From positions 1-64,000 of the forward strand of contig JBAUMC010000068.1 of assembly GCA_049578505.1 (NCBI GenBank): DNA of 64,000 nucleotides, given 5' to 3'. Position 1 is the stretch's first letter. Each line of letters opens with the position of its first letter. The notes under the pieces were generated by a model. The model was given only the letters and a program-made list of their open reading frames with translations. It was not told the origin of the DNA and searched no databases. The translations under genes and the position numbers were made by a program. Shown in pieces: positions 32,618 to 41,720 of the stretch. The DNA comes from JAGVPT01 sp049578505. Its GTDB lineage: Bacteria > Bacteroidota > Ignavibacteria > UBA10030 > UBA8401.

Positions 32618-35600
32618 TTATCGTGCCCGCTCAACGCTGATGTCGCACACCTCACCGTTGATGCTTTCCTTGGATGATATCTCTCCCGCGTGCAGCGTAG
32701 GATAGACATCGACAGCAAGCGTCTCGTGAGCGATGTACTCTTTCATAGACTCCAAAGCTCCCATCAGCACATCAGTCCCCGCATAGTAAATCGAAATCCT
32801 GTCCGTCACGTCGAAGCCGGCTTCTTTCCGCATATTCTGCACCCGGTTGACGAACTCGCGCGCAAACCCTTCATTCCGCAATTCGGGTGTGATCTCCGTA
32901 TCGAGCGCAACGGTCATGCCGCCGTCTGTTTCGACAAGCCAGCCGTGCAAATCCTCGTGAAGCACTTCAACATCCTCACTCGTGATGGAATACGTGCTGC
33001 CGTTGACGGGAATGATAAACGCACCAGTCTTCTGGAGCGACGTAATCTCTTGCGAAGTCATTTCACGGACTTTAGCTGCCACCGCTTGAACCTGCTTGCC
33101 GTATTTTTGCCCGAGCGACCTAAAATTGGGTTTAGCTTTTTTTATGACGATGTCGGATTCATCGTGGACGAACTCGATTGCTTTCACATTAATCTCGTCC
33201 AGGATAACATCTTCCATTTTGACTATGGATTGTTTCTGCTCCTCATTCGAAATTGGAACGATGATTTTCTTCAGCGGTTGCCGGACTTTGAGGTTCGACT
33301 TCATTCTCATCGCTCTCACAATTCCGACAATCTTTACCGCCCGCTCCATGCGATCCTCAAGTTCTTTGTCAATCACATCAACTTCGGCAGCCTGAAAGCT
33401 TGAAAGGTGAACAGAAGCAAATTGTTCTCTTTTTGTGACGGAATTCAATCCCCGGTACAATTCATCGGCAAGAAATGGAGCAAACGGAGCCATCATCTTG
33501 ATCACCGTGATAAGGCATTCATACAAAGTCTGGTACGCAGCGGTCTTGTCTTTTCCCTTCTCGCTTTTCCAGAACCGCCGACGGTTTCGTCTAACATACC
33601 AATTAGAGAGATGGTCTATTGTGAAGTCGCTCACGGCGCGGGCAGCTTTCGTTAGATCGTACTCTTCCATGAATTGCGTGTACGATCGAACAAGCGTGTT
33701 GAGCGATGAAAGAATCCACTGGTCGATTTCTGCGCGTTCCGCAACGGGAATGCGCGATTCACTGTAGACAAACTGGTCGATGTTCGCATACAATGCGAAG
33801 AAGGAATATGTATTAACCAGCGTACTGAAGAATTTGCGCTGGACTTCCGCGATTCCCTCTTCATCGAACAATGTCGGCCGCCACACCGGGCTGTTGGCGA
33901 CGAGATACCATCGCGTCGCATCGGCGCCGTACCTTTCGATTAATTCGAACGGATTGACCGTGTTCCCTTTCGACTTGGACATTTTTTGACCCTGCTTGTC
34001 GAGGATCAAGTCGTTGACCAGACAATTCTTAAATGCAGGTTTGTCGAAAAGAAATGTCCCTATCGAATGGAGTGTATAAAACCAACCGCGCGTCTGGTCG
34101 ATCCCCTCGGAAATAAAATCGGCCGGGTACGCCTTGTCGAAAATCTTATTGTTCTCGAACGGATAATGCCACTGAGCAAACGGCATGGCTCCCGAATCGA
34201 ACCAGACGTCGATGAGCTCGGGAGTGCGCCTCATCGTCCCGTTGCATTTCTCGCATGAGAACGTTACAGGGTCGACGGACGGTTTATGCAAGTCGAGGAG
34301 CTTCGGGAAATTCTTACCCTGCTTCAGTTCTTCAATGCTGCCGATGCATTTCAGATGCCCGCATTTTTCGCAAACCCAAATCGGGAGAGGAGTCCCCCAG
34401 TACCGGTCGCGCGACAATGCCCAATCTTTATTCTCCTCCAGCCAGTTGCCAAAACGGCCCGAACCGGTCTCCGCGGGTATCCAGTTAATTTGCTTGTTCA
34501 ACTCGGTCATTCGATGCGCGTATTTCGTTGTGCTGATGTACCACGACTCCCGCGCATAATACAAGAGCGGCGATGCACAGCGCCAGCAATGCGGGTAACT
34601 GTGAAGATACGCTTCTTTCTTGTAAAGAATGTTACGCGACTTTAAATCCTGTATTATCTCTGCATCGGCATCCTTGACGAACTTGCCTTTGAAATCGGTC
34701 ACAGTCTCGTCAAATTCCCCCGACTTGTTGACCGGATGAATTGTCGGCAAACCGTATTTGCGCCCTGTCTGATAATCGTCCTCCCCGTACGCCGGGGCCA
34801 TGTGTACAATGCCGGAACCGTCTTCGGTCGTGACAAAATCGGCTTCGACAACATACCATCCTTTTTCTTTCGTTTGATGATAGTTGAAAAGACGTTCGTA
34901 TTCTTTTCCCGCGAGTTCTTTTCCCGGAAACTCTGAGATGATTTTGTACTTGTCTTTCAACACACCGAGACGCGCCTTTGCAAGAATGAGGAATTCACCC
35001 GTTCCAACAAGCGCATCGTCTTCACCGCTCATCAATTCCGCTTTGACGTACTCAATCTTGGGGTGGACTGCAATGGCAACGTTGGAAATGAGCGTCCACG
35101 GTGTTGTCGTCCAGACAAGAAAATGAGTGTTCGTCTCCCCCTTGACTTTCATTTTCACATAGACGCTTGGATCCTTTACATCTTTGTAGCCAAGTGCGAC
35201 TTCGTGAGATGAGAGAGGCGTCTCACACCGCGGACAATACGGCTGAATCTTGTATCCCTTATAGATCATCCCTGCGTCGAAATATCGTTTGAGCGCCCAC
35301 CAGACCGATTCCATGTATTCGTTGGTGAAAGTGATATAAGGGTTCGACAGGTCAACCCAGTACCCCATTTCGCGCGTCATCGTTTCCCATTCGGTCTTGT
35401 ACTTCCAGACCGATTTCTTGCATTCTTCGTTGAACTTCTCGACGCCGTACGCAAGGATGTCGTCTTTGTGTTTTATGCCGAGCATCTTTTCGACTTCGAT
35501 TTCGACCGGAAGGCCGTGCGTATCCCATCCCGCCTTTCGATGCACCTGACATCCGGACATCGTTTTGTAACGGCACACGATGTCTTTCAACGCGCGGGCC

Positions 35601-35779
35601 ATGACGTGGTGAATCCCGGGACGCCCGTTTGCTGTCGGCGGTCCTTCGTAAAACGTATACTGCGGTTTCCCCTCCCGGGAAGAAATACTTTTCTCAAAAA
35701 TCTTATTCGTTTCCCAAAACGCGAGAATTACTTTTTCGACGTCGGAATAATGTACTTTGTCGGTAAGTTCCTTAAACAT
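32618..35779 (-). CDS. ileS: Isoleucyl-tRNA synthetase, type 2, with altered HIGH motif
   Basis: 1053 residues from ATG 35779 (a TTG lies nine bases upstream). The class I core shows PPTANGRPGIHHVMARALKD, so the HIGH signature reads G-I-H-H (residues 55-58): first and third positions are swapped. KMSKSKGN is intact. RKAGWDTHGLPVEIEVEK, the editing domain and the long C-terminal region place it in the eukaryote-like IleRS2 group. IleRS2 enzymes are known for resistance to mupirocin, and the G-X-H-H form has been linked to very strong resistance. As the only ileS seen here, it is probably the housekeeping enzyme. Confidence 0.95.
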   Translation of the reverse strand: MFKELTDKVHYSDVEKVILAFWETNKIFEKSISSREGKPQYTFYEGPPTANGRPGIHHVMARALKDIVCRYKTMSGCQVHRKAGWDTHGLPVEIEVEKMLGIKHKDDILAYGVEKFNEECKKSVWKYKTEWETMTREMGYWVDLSNPYITFTNEYMESVWWALKRYFDAGMIYKGYKIQPYCPRCETPLSSHEVALGYKDVKDPSVYVKMKVKGETNTHFLVWTTTPWTLISNVAIAVHPKIEYVKAELMSGEDDALVGTGEFLILAKARLGVLKDKYKIISEFPGKELAGKEYERLFNYHQTKEKGWYVVEADFVTTEDGSGIVHMAPAYGEDDYQTGRKYGLPTIHPVNKSGEFDETVTDFKGKFVKDADAEIIQDLKSRNILYKKEAYLHSYPHCWRCASPLLYYARESWYISTTKYAHRMTELNKQINWIPAETGSGRFGNWLEENKDWALSRDRYWGTPLPIWVCEKCGHLKCIGSIEELKQGKNFPKLLDLHKPSVDPVTFSCEKCNGTMRRTPELIDVWFDSGAMPFAQWHYPFENNKIFDKAYPADFISEGIDQTRGWFYTLHSIGTFLFDKPAFKNCLVNDLILDKQGQKMSKSKGNTVNPFELIERYGADATRWYLVANSPVWRPTLFDEEGIAEVQRKFFSTLVNTYSFFALYANIDQFVYSESRIPVAERAEIDQWILSSLNTLVRSYTQFMEEYDLTKAARAVSDFTIDHLSNWYVRRNRRRFWKSEKGKDKTAAYQTLYECLITVIKMMAPFAPFLADELYRGLNSVTKREQFASVHLSSFQAAEVDVIDKELEDRMERAVKIVGIVRAMRMKSNLKVRQPLKKIIVPISNEEQKQSIVKMEDVILDEINVKAIEFVHDESDIVIKKAKPNFRSLGQKYGKQVQAVAAKVREMTSQEITSLQKTGAFIIPVNGSTYSITSEDVEVLHEDLHGWLVETDGGMTVALDTEITPELRNEGFAREFVNRVQNMRKEAGFDVTDRISIYYAGTDVLMGALESMKEYIAHETLAVDVYPTLHAGEISSKESINGEVCDISVERAR

Positions 35780-35790
35780 AGAAAACAATT

Positions 35791-35887
35791 AATCAATAGG
35801 AATTAGGTATTTGGAATTAGGAATTAAAAAATGACATTCAACGAAGCGACTATCCGAATTGTCAATTCATAATTCAAAATTCCTCAT
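35791..35887. repeat. Intergenic word-type inverted repeat (GGAATTAGG / AATTCATAATTC words)
   Basis: AGGAATTAGGTATTTGGAAT and AGGAATTA on the left face AATTGTCAATTCATAATTCA and AAAATTCCTCATTC on the right, between ileS and the phosphorylase gene. Confidence 0.55.
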
Positions 35888-36709
35888 TCATAATTGTTTT
35901 ACCACTTCTTTCATAATCGCCGTCAGCTTTGGCTCTGCCGCCATAGCCGTGGCCACGATTTCATCAAGCTTTGCCGGCTTGAGCGTATCGGGAAAACATT
36001 CATCTGTAATGATTGAAAATCCCAGCACACGCACCGACATGTGGACCGCGACGATGCATTCCGGTACTGTGGACATTCCTACAACATCTGCCCCGATCCC
36101 ACGGAGAAAACGATATTCGGCCCGCGTCTCAAGATTAGGTCCGGGAACCGCGACAAAGACTCCCTTTTGAACTTTAATTTTCGACTCATGCGCAATCTTT
36201 TCGGCCAGTGCTATCAGCTGTTTATTATAGGGCTCGGACATATCCGGAAAACGAGGGCCGAGCTCTTCGTCGTTCGGGCCGATCAGCGGGTTGTCGCCGA
36301 GCAAGTTAATGTGGTCGGTGATGAGCATGACATCGCCTCGGGAGAAGAGCGGATTCATTCCGCCTGCGGCATTGGAGACGAGCAGCGTGTTCACTCCCAA
36401 AAACTTCATAACGCGAACGGGGAACGTGATCTGCTGCATCGTGTAGCCTTCATAATAATGAAAGCGACCTTGCATCGCTATAACACTTTTTCCTCCGAGG
36501 GTACCGAAAATCAATTTGCCGTGATGGGATTCGACCGTCGACAAGGGAAAATGTGGAATATCACCGTAATCGATCACAGCATCGGCGTTGATTTCTTTTG
36601 CCAACCCGCCAAGCCCGGTGCCGAGAATAATTCCGATTGATGGCGATGCGGAAGTTTTCGTGCGTAAAAACTTTACCGCGTCGTCAATCTGTTGCCGTAA
36701 CGGAGACAT
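35888..36709 (-). CDS. Purine nucleoside phosphorylase (PNP-I, trimeric type)
   Basis: 273 residues. IGIILGTGLGGLA binds phosphate; VESHHGKLIFGTLGGKSV, MQGRFHYYEG and VSNAAGGMNPLF are family blocks; ETRAEYRFLRGIGADVVGMSTVPE holds the base-binding Glu and Met. It splits (deoxy)nucleosides into base and sugar-1-phosphate. The Glu next to the base site fits guanosine/inosine use. The symbol punA or deoD depends on convention, so none is given. Confidence 0.93.
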   Translation of the reverse strand: MSPLRQQIDDAVKFLRTKTSASPSIGIILGTGLGGLAKEINADAVIDYGDIPHFPLSTVESHHGKLIFGTLGGKSVIAMQGRFHYYEGYTMQQITFPVRVMKFLGVNTLLVSNAAGGMNPLFSRGDVMLITDHINLLGDNPLIGPNDEELGPRFPDMSEPYNKQLIALAEKIAHESKIKVQKGVFVAVPGPNLETRAEYRFLRGIGADVVGMSTVPECIVAVHMSVRVLGFSIITDECFPDTLKPAKLDEIVATAMAAEPKLTAIMKEVVKQL

Positions 36710-36719
36710 GTTTTATTTT

Positions 36720-36781
36720 CGATTGACAATTGCCGATTGTTGCTTCTTTTCTGCTCACTGTTCACTGTTTACTGAACACTG
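36720..36781. repeat. Intergenic word-type repeat (ATTGACAATTGCCGATTG and TTCACTGTTTACTG words)
   Basis: ATTGACAATTGCCGATTGTTG followed by TGCTCACTGTTCACTGTTTA between the DivIVA-type and phosphorylase genes. It combines the ATTGTTG words of the mreB-mreC hairpin and the TTCACTG words of 9034-9086. Confidence 0.5.
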
Positions 36782-36782
36782 A

Positions 36783-37310
36783 CTACAGCTTTTTAATAAT
36801 TTCATCGATCTCGATTGACTCTTTGCCCGTTCCCCTTGACAAGTCTTTTGTTAATTCGTCATCGTCAACTTCGAGAGCCTTGATAAGGTCTACTTCCGAA
36901 TTCAGCAATACTTTCAACCTGCTGATGATTGATTCTTTTTTCGACCGGAGATTAGCGATTTCTTCTTTGGTCCTGGACAAATCCAAACGGGCGCGATCCA
37001 AAAGTTGGTTCGCTTTTAATTCCGCCTCCTGAATTATGAGTTGTCCCTCTTTTCGGGAGTTCTCGATCGATCTCCCGCTCGCCTCCTGCGCCTGCATCAA
37101 CGTTTGCTGCAAAGTCTTTTCCATCTGCCGATACTCCCGCAGCTGCGTTTCAAATTCGACGAGCTGCCCGTTCATGTCTTTGCATTGCTTCAACAGGTCG
37201 GCAAATTCATCGGACATCATTTCCAAAAATGCATCCACCTCAACAGGGTCGTAACCGCGAAGAACTTTTTTAAACTCCTGCTTTTTTATGTCGAGAGGTG
37301 TGAGTTTCAT
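36783..37310 (-). CDS. DivIVA-domain coiled-coil protein
   Basis: 175 residues from ATG 37310, which has AAGGAGG five bases upstream; the ATG 15 bases earlier would contain that ribosome site inside the coding sequence and is unlikely. The first 40 residues (MKLTPLDIKKQEFKKVLRGY, then DPVEVDAFLEMM) form the DivIVA membrane-curvature domain, and the rest is a long coiled coil. Such proteins mark poles or division sites. It lies downstream of yggS, as often seen in bacteria with DivIVA proteins. Confidence 0.88.
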   Translation of the reverse strand: MKLTPLDIKKQEFKKVLRGYDPVEVDAFLEMMSDEFADLLKQCKDMNGQLVEFETQLREYRQMEKTLQQTLMQAQEASGRSIENSRKEGQLIIQEAELKANQLLDRARLDLSRTKEEIANLRSKKESIISRLKVLLNSEVDLIKALEVDDDELTKDLSRGTGKESIEIDEIIKKL

Positions 37311-37321
37311 CGATGCCTCCT

Positions 37322-38023
37322 TCAATGAACGTTTTGTTTTGTTCTAGTTCCGAAAATCGCCGTACCGATTCGAACCATTGTAGACCCTTCTTCTATTGCT
37401 ACCGGGAAATCGTGCGTCATTCCCATCGAGAGATCTTTCATCGGTTCCCGAAGAAAATGGGCTGAATTAATTTCGTCGAAAACAGTTTTCAACAGTCGAA
37501 ACGACGGCCTCGATTGCGCCGGGTCGGGCAAAAACGGTCCGACGGTCATCAGTCCCAGTATATTGAGGTTCGGGTGTGTAGAGATTTTTCTGACTAGCTC
37601 AATCGCTTTTCCGGGCATTACGCCATATTTTGACGACTCGCCCGATGTATTTAATTCCACTAATATGTCGATAACCCGGCCGAGCTTAGATCCCCTTTTT
37701 TGAATTTCTGAAGCCACATTCTCATTGTCGACAGAATGGATCAAATGGACCCAATCGGCTACATATTTGACTTTGTTCGATTGCAAATGGCCTATAAAGT
37801 GCCAGCGGATACCTTGCTCTGCAATCTTCTTTCGTTTCTCTGTTACCTCCTGGACGTAACTTTCTCCGATGTCAAAAATCCCCGCTTTAACTGCCTCTCC
37901 GATTTCTTCGATGCCGAATGTTTTTGAGACAGCAATAAGCTTGACTGAATCCGGATTTCTCCCTGCTGCAATACAGGCGTTTTTTATCTTTTCCTGTATA
38001 TTTTTGACGTTTTCGGCGATCAT
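37322..38023 (-). CDS. yggS: Pyridoxal-phosphate homeostasis protein (YggS/PLPBP)
   Basis: 233 residues, a single alanine-racemase-like barrel. The PLP-binding Lys is in VKLIAVSKTFG; GESYVQEV, WHFIGHLQSNK and LSMGMTHDFPVAIEEGSTMVRIGTAIFG (read as two blocks) bind the cofactor phosphate. It buffers PLP and has no known enzyme activity. A promoter lies just upstream. Confidence 0.95.
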   Translation of the reverse strand: MIAENVKNIQEKIKNACIAAGRNPDSVKLIAVSKTFGIEEIGEAVKAGIFDIGESYVQEVTEKRKKIAEQGIRWHFIGHLQSNKVKYVADWVHLIHSVDNENVASEIQKRGSKLGRVIDILVELNTSGESSKYGVMPGKAIELVRKISTHPNLNILGLMTVGPFLPDPAQSRPSFRLLKTVFDEINSAHFLREPMKDLSMGMTHDFPVAIEEGSTMVRIGTAIFGTRTKQNVH

Positions 38024-38040
38024 TTACGACTTGAACAAAG

Positions 38041-38069
38041 AATATACTTTATTCGTGCTTCAAAAACAA
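38041..38069 (-). promoter_or_regulatory. Putative yggS promoter
   Basis: On the minus strand TTGTTT and TATATT are 17 bases apart, ending about 18 bases before the ATG. Confidence 0.5.
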
Positions 38070-38163
38070 TAAAGAAGATGGCTTAGCTCTCCTTCGTATA
38101 GCTTCCGGCTTTAACGAATCAGTGAACTCCCCATAAAATCACTTGGGTTGCGGGCTGCTCCTA

Positions 38164-38192
38164 TTGACTTAAAACCGCTTTTTTGCTTAATT
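38164..38192 (+). promoter_or_regulatory. Putative promoter of the TPR gene
   Basis: TTGACT (38164-38169), 17 bases, TTAATT (38187-38192), about 38 bases before the start codon. Confidence 0.45.
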
Positions 38193-38230
38193 AAATCAGT
38201 CATTAACGCCATCAACCAACAACGAGATAT

Positions 38231-39655
38231 ATGTCCCACTTGGATTCCGACAATTTTGATGATGAATTAGGAAGCCAACCCCCGCGGCGTAACGACCGGA
38301 ATGAGGAAATTGAACGCTATAAGGATATCCTCAAAAAGGGGGGAAATGGAATCCGGACGATTGAGGCGCTCGAGGAGATCGTTGATTTCTACTTCGAACA
38401 GGAAAAATTTGAAGAGGCGCTGCACTTTGCCAACCAGCTAATCGAGTTTGTCCCTTACAGCTCCGATGCCTGGGTTCGCAGAGGGATGATCCTCAACAAT
38501 ATGTACCGGTACGACGAAGCCATTGAGTGTTACGAGCACGCTATCAGCCTCAATCCGAATGAATGTGAGATCTATATCAATCTCGGTATCACTTTTGATA
38601 ACGCAAACAGGGTCGATGAGGCACTTGAATGCTTTGCTAAAGCGTTGGCAATTGAACCGGGGAGCGAGGAAGCCCTATTTAACAAAGCAGTGACGCTCGA
38701 AAAAATTGAGCGCTATAAAGAGGCCGCTGAAATCTTTGAATTCCTGCTCAAAGAAAATAAAGAAAACAAAGATGCGATGTTCGAGCTTGGGTTCTGTTAC
38801 GATTTCATGGATCGGCTTGAAGAATCCCTCAAGTGTTACGACGAACACCTCAACCTAGACCCGTACAATTACAACGCATGGTACAACCGCGGTATCGTCC
38901 TCAACCGGATGGGAGATTTCACCCGTTCGATTGACAGTTACGACATGTGTATCGCTATCAAGGATGATTTCGGTGCCGCGTGGTATAACAAAGGAAATGC
39001 CTTCGCCAACCTGGGGAAATTTCAGGAAGCAGTTGAATGCTACTCTCAAACGCTCCGGTACGAATCGAAGGATGTCCCTGCATGGCATAACATGGGAAAC
39101 GCTTACGAAGAGCTTGGAAATTATACCGAAGCCATCAAGTGTTTCACCCAAGCAATTAAATACGATAACGAGCATTACGAATCATTCTTCGGCCGCGGAA
39201 GCTGTTACGATACGCTTGAGCAATACAAGAAAGCCCTGCAAGATTACAACCGGGCGCTCGAAATCTGCCGCGATTATCCCGAGCTATGGTATGCCAAGGC
39301 AGACGTCGAATACAATTTGGGAAAATACCGGGAATGCTTGATCGGCTACAAGATGGTTGTGCAGCTCGATAAGAAAAATTATGAGGCATGGTTCGATTAT
39401 GGCGATACGTTGTTCGAGTTGGGGTATCTGAAAGAAGCGTTGAAGGCATTGAATCGTTGCATTGAGATAAATCAGCAGTTCGCTGAAGCATACTACACCC
39501 GTGCAAAAGTATTATTCGTTATGAAGAAAATGCTGGATGCGGTTGACTCTTTAAAGTCGGCGTTCTCTCTTCACAGCGACCTGCGGAAAAGGTTTGAGAC
39601 CGAATTCCTGGGAGTAAAATCGATCAAAGAATTTTCCTCGCTGCTTCAGAGGTAA
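38231..39655 (+). CDS. Tetratricopeptide-repeat protein
   Basis: 474 residues made almost wholly of about a dozen TPR units, each with the W/Y...G..L......A...Y..A+..P pattern (for example YNAWYNRGIVLNRMGDF). No signal peptide or enzyme domain is visible, so it should be a cytoplasmic scaffold. The first 40 residues are acidic and charged. It has its own promoter and terminator, so it is a one-gene unit. The partner is unknown. Confidence 0.85.
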   Translation: MSHLDSDNFDDELGSQPPRRNDRNEEIERYKDILKKGGNGIRTIEALEEIVDFYFEQEKFEEALHFANQLIEFVPYSSDAWVRRGMILNNMYRYDEAIECYEHAISLNPNECEIYINLGITFDNANRVDEALECFAKALAIEPGSEEALFNKAVTLEKIERYKEAAEIFEFLLKENKENKDAMFELGFCYDFMDRLEESLKCYDEHLNLDPYNYNAWYNRGIVLNRMGDFTRSIDSYDMCIAIKDDFGAAWYNKGNAFANLGKFQEAVECYSQTLRYESKDVPAWHNMGNAYEELGNYTEAIKCFTQAIKYDNEHYESFFGRGSCYDTLEQYKKALQDYNRALEICRDYPELWYAKADVEYNLGKYRECLIGYKMVVQLDKKNYEAWFDYGDTLFELGYLKEALKALNRCIEINQQFAEAYYTRAKVLFVMKKMLDAVDSLKSAFSLHSDLRKRFETEFLGVKSIKEFSSLLQR

Positions 39656-39686
39656 GCATTTTCTAGCGGTTTGGTTTTACATTCGA

Positions 39687-39720
39687 AACCTAATCCCGGA
39701 ACGGCGAGATTAGGTTTTTT
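39687..39720 (+). terminator. Rho-independent terminator of the TPR gene
   Basis: AACCTAATC / GATTAGGTT (9 bp) with a 12-base loop and a following TTTT, 31 bases after the stop. Confidence 0.9.
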
Positions 39721-39900
39721 AGTTACTAACCGCTATTAAATAAAACATTGAACGATTCACTCAACTCACAAAAAAGAGGTGTTTCTAATGTTGCTACCAT
39801 GCACGTAGGGGTCATAAAAATTGATCCCAACCCTTTATGCTTCATCGTCTCGCTAGTGGAAGCCTTAGAATGCATCTCATGAGTTTTTAGTTTTATTTGT

Positions 39901-40785
39901 ATGAAATCAGAGCACAACCAACTTGTCGGCATTATCGGTCACCCGGTTGCCCATACTCTCTCGCCGGCAATGCATACCGCGGCGTTCGACGCGCTCCGCC
40001 TTCCATTTACGTATGGCGTATTTGATGTTATCGATGAGTTTCTTCCATCACTCGTCGTCTCGATTAAGAAAAATGGATTTACAGGTGTAAACGTTACCAT
40101 TCCTCACAAACAACGTATCATGCCATTGCTCGACCGAGTCGACGAAAGCGCCGCGGCGATCGGGGCAGTCAACACTATTGTCAATAGCGGGGGGAAGCTC
40201 ACTGGCTATAACACGGACATCGCAGGGATCGAACAGTCACTCGGACCGTTCAAAGAAAAAATTCGCAACGCCTCCGTTCTTGTTCTCGGTGCGGGAGGAA
40301 GTGCAAGAGCCGCAGTGTATGCGATCTCCAGCAGTTTCTCTCCCGCGGTACTAAGGTTGTACAACCGGACGCCCAGCCGGGCCATAGTCATCGCCGACCA
40401 GTTTAGAAAGATTTTTCCTGCCATAGTCTATGAAAATGTCTCCGATCCCGAACGTCTTCCGGCCCTCATTTCCGAGTCTTTGTTAGTGGTGAACACCACC
40501 TCAGTTGGTATGACGCCGGACATTGACGCGCTTCCGATCCCTTCTGCAATTAGATTTTCAAATCAGCAAATAATTTTCGATATTATATATACCCCCATTG
40601 AAACGGCCCTTCTGCAAAGGGCAAAAGCGGACGGTGCGGAGACCATCAACGGGGTGGAGATGTTCGTACATCAAGGGGCAAGGGCTTTTCAATTATGGAC
40701 TGGCAAGCCCTTTCCCCTCGACATAGGGCGACAGGCGGTGTTGAAAGCTCTGGCCGCTGCGCGACCGTCGTCTGAAATAAAATAG
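39901..40785 (+). CDS. aroE: Shikimate dehydrogenase
   Basis: 294 residues. GIIGHPVAHTLSPAMHTAAF binds shikimate, NVTIPHKQRIMPLLD carries the catalytic Lys, and LVLGAGGSARAAVYA binds NADPH; NTTSVGMTPD is also conserved. It reduces 3-dehydroshikimate in aromatic amino acid synthesis. The following larE gene starts 35 bases later. Confidence 0.95.
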   Translation: MKSEHNQLVGIIGHPVAHTLSPAMHTAAFDALRLPFTYGVFDVIDEFLPSLVVSIKKNGFTGVNVTIPHKQRIMPLLDRVDESAAAIGAVNTIVNSGGKLTGYNTDIAGIEQSLGPFKEKIRNASVLVLGAGGSARAAVYAISSSFSPAVLRLYNRTPSRAIVIADQFRKIFPAIVYENVSDPERLPALISESLLVVNTTSVGMTPDIDALPIPSAIRFSNQQIIFDIIYTPIETALLQRAKADGAETINGVEMFVHQGARAFQLWTGKPFPLDIGRQAVLKALAAARPSSEIK

Positions 40786-40820
40786 TTTACCGAGAATCAC
40801 AATGCCGGGAGCAGTTTGAC

Positions 40821-41675
40821 ATGCTTTCTCAACACACTCAAATAAAATACGAACATCTCCGGTCAATTCTCGGAGAGCTTGGGTCGGTCGTTATTGGCTT
40901 TTCTGGCGGGGTCGACAGCACGCTGCTGTTAAAAGTTGCGACAGACGTGCTTGGCACGAAAGCCGTAGCTGTCATCGGAAAATCCGAAACATACCCAACC
41001 GCGGAATACGAAGAAGCCGCGGCGCTGGCAAAGAGTTTCGGCGCCAGGCACATTGAAGTTGCCACTGAAGAAACGGATGTGATAAAATTCCAGGAGAATC
41101 CTCCCGACCGCTGCTATTTTTGCAAGACAGAATTATTCGGCAAGCTGACCGAGATCGCGAAGAAGGAAAATATTCCATGGATTGCCGACGGAACAATCAC
41201 CGACGATGTCGGAGACTTCCGCCCGGGGATGAGGGCGAAGAAGGAGAACAACGTCCGCTCCCCCCTCCTCGAAGCGGAATTATCAAAAACTGACGTGCGG
41301 GAAATTTCACGTCATTTAAATTTGCCGACGTGGGACAAGCCGTCGTTTGCATGCTTATCATCCCGATTCCCGTACGGCTTCGGCATCACAAAAGAAAACT
41401 TAACAAAGGTGGATCGTGCGGAAACGCTTCTCCGGCGAGCCGGGTTCAGATTCTTTCGCGTCCGCCACCATGACGAGAAGACCGCTCGCATCGAAGTTGG
41501 CGCTGAAGAACTACACCGGTTGCTCGACGATACGTTACGGCTCTCGCTCGTCACGCAACTGAAGGAATTGGGTTTCACGTACGTTACCCTCGACCTGCAA
41601 GGGTATCGGTCCGGCAGCATGAATGAAGTGCTAAGCCCTGAGGCGAAAGAATCGTATTTGAAAGATATTTCATAG
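40821..41675 (+). CDS. larE: LarE-type ATP-dependent sulfur transferase
   Basis: 284 residues. The PP-loop ATP-binding motif is VIGFSGGVDSTLLL; PPDRCYFCKTELF and PSFACLSSRFPYG are LarE hallmarks, the second with the Cys that donates sulfur in Lactobacillus LarE. In lactate racemase maturation LarE adds sulfur to a nicotinate-derived cofactor made by LarB and completed by LarC. Neither larB, larC nor larA is in the window, so the partners must be elsewhere or the enzyme serves another cofactor. Confidence 0.9.
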   Translation: MLSQHTQIKYEHLRSILGELGSVVIGFSGGVDSTLLLKVATDVLGTKAVAVIGKSETYPTAEYEEAAALAKSFGARHIEVATEETDVIKFQENPPDRCYFCKTELFGKLTEIAKKENIPWIADGTITDDVGDFRPGMRAKKENNVRSPLLEAELSKTDVREISRHLNLPTWDKPSFACLSSRFPYGFGITKENLTKVDRAETLLRRAGFRFFRVRHHDEKTARIEVGAEELHRLLDDTLRLSLVTQLKELGFTYVTLDLQGYRSGSMNEVLSPEAKESYLKDIS

Positions 41676-41720
41676 GAAGTCTCTGACAAACGATGCGGGA
41701 TGTGCGCAATAATTCAATAG

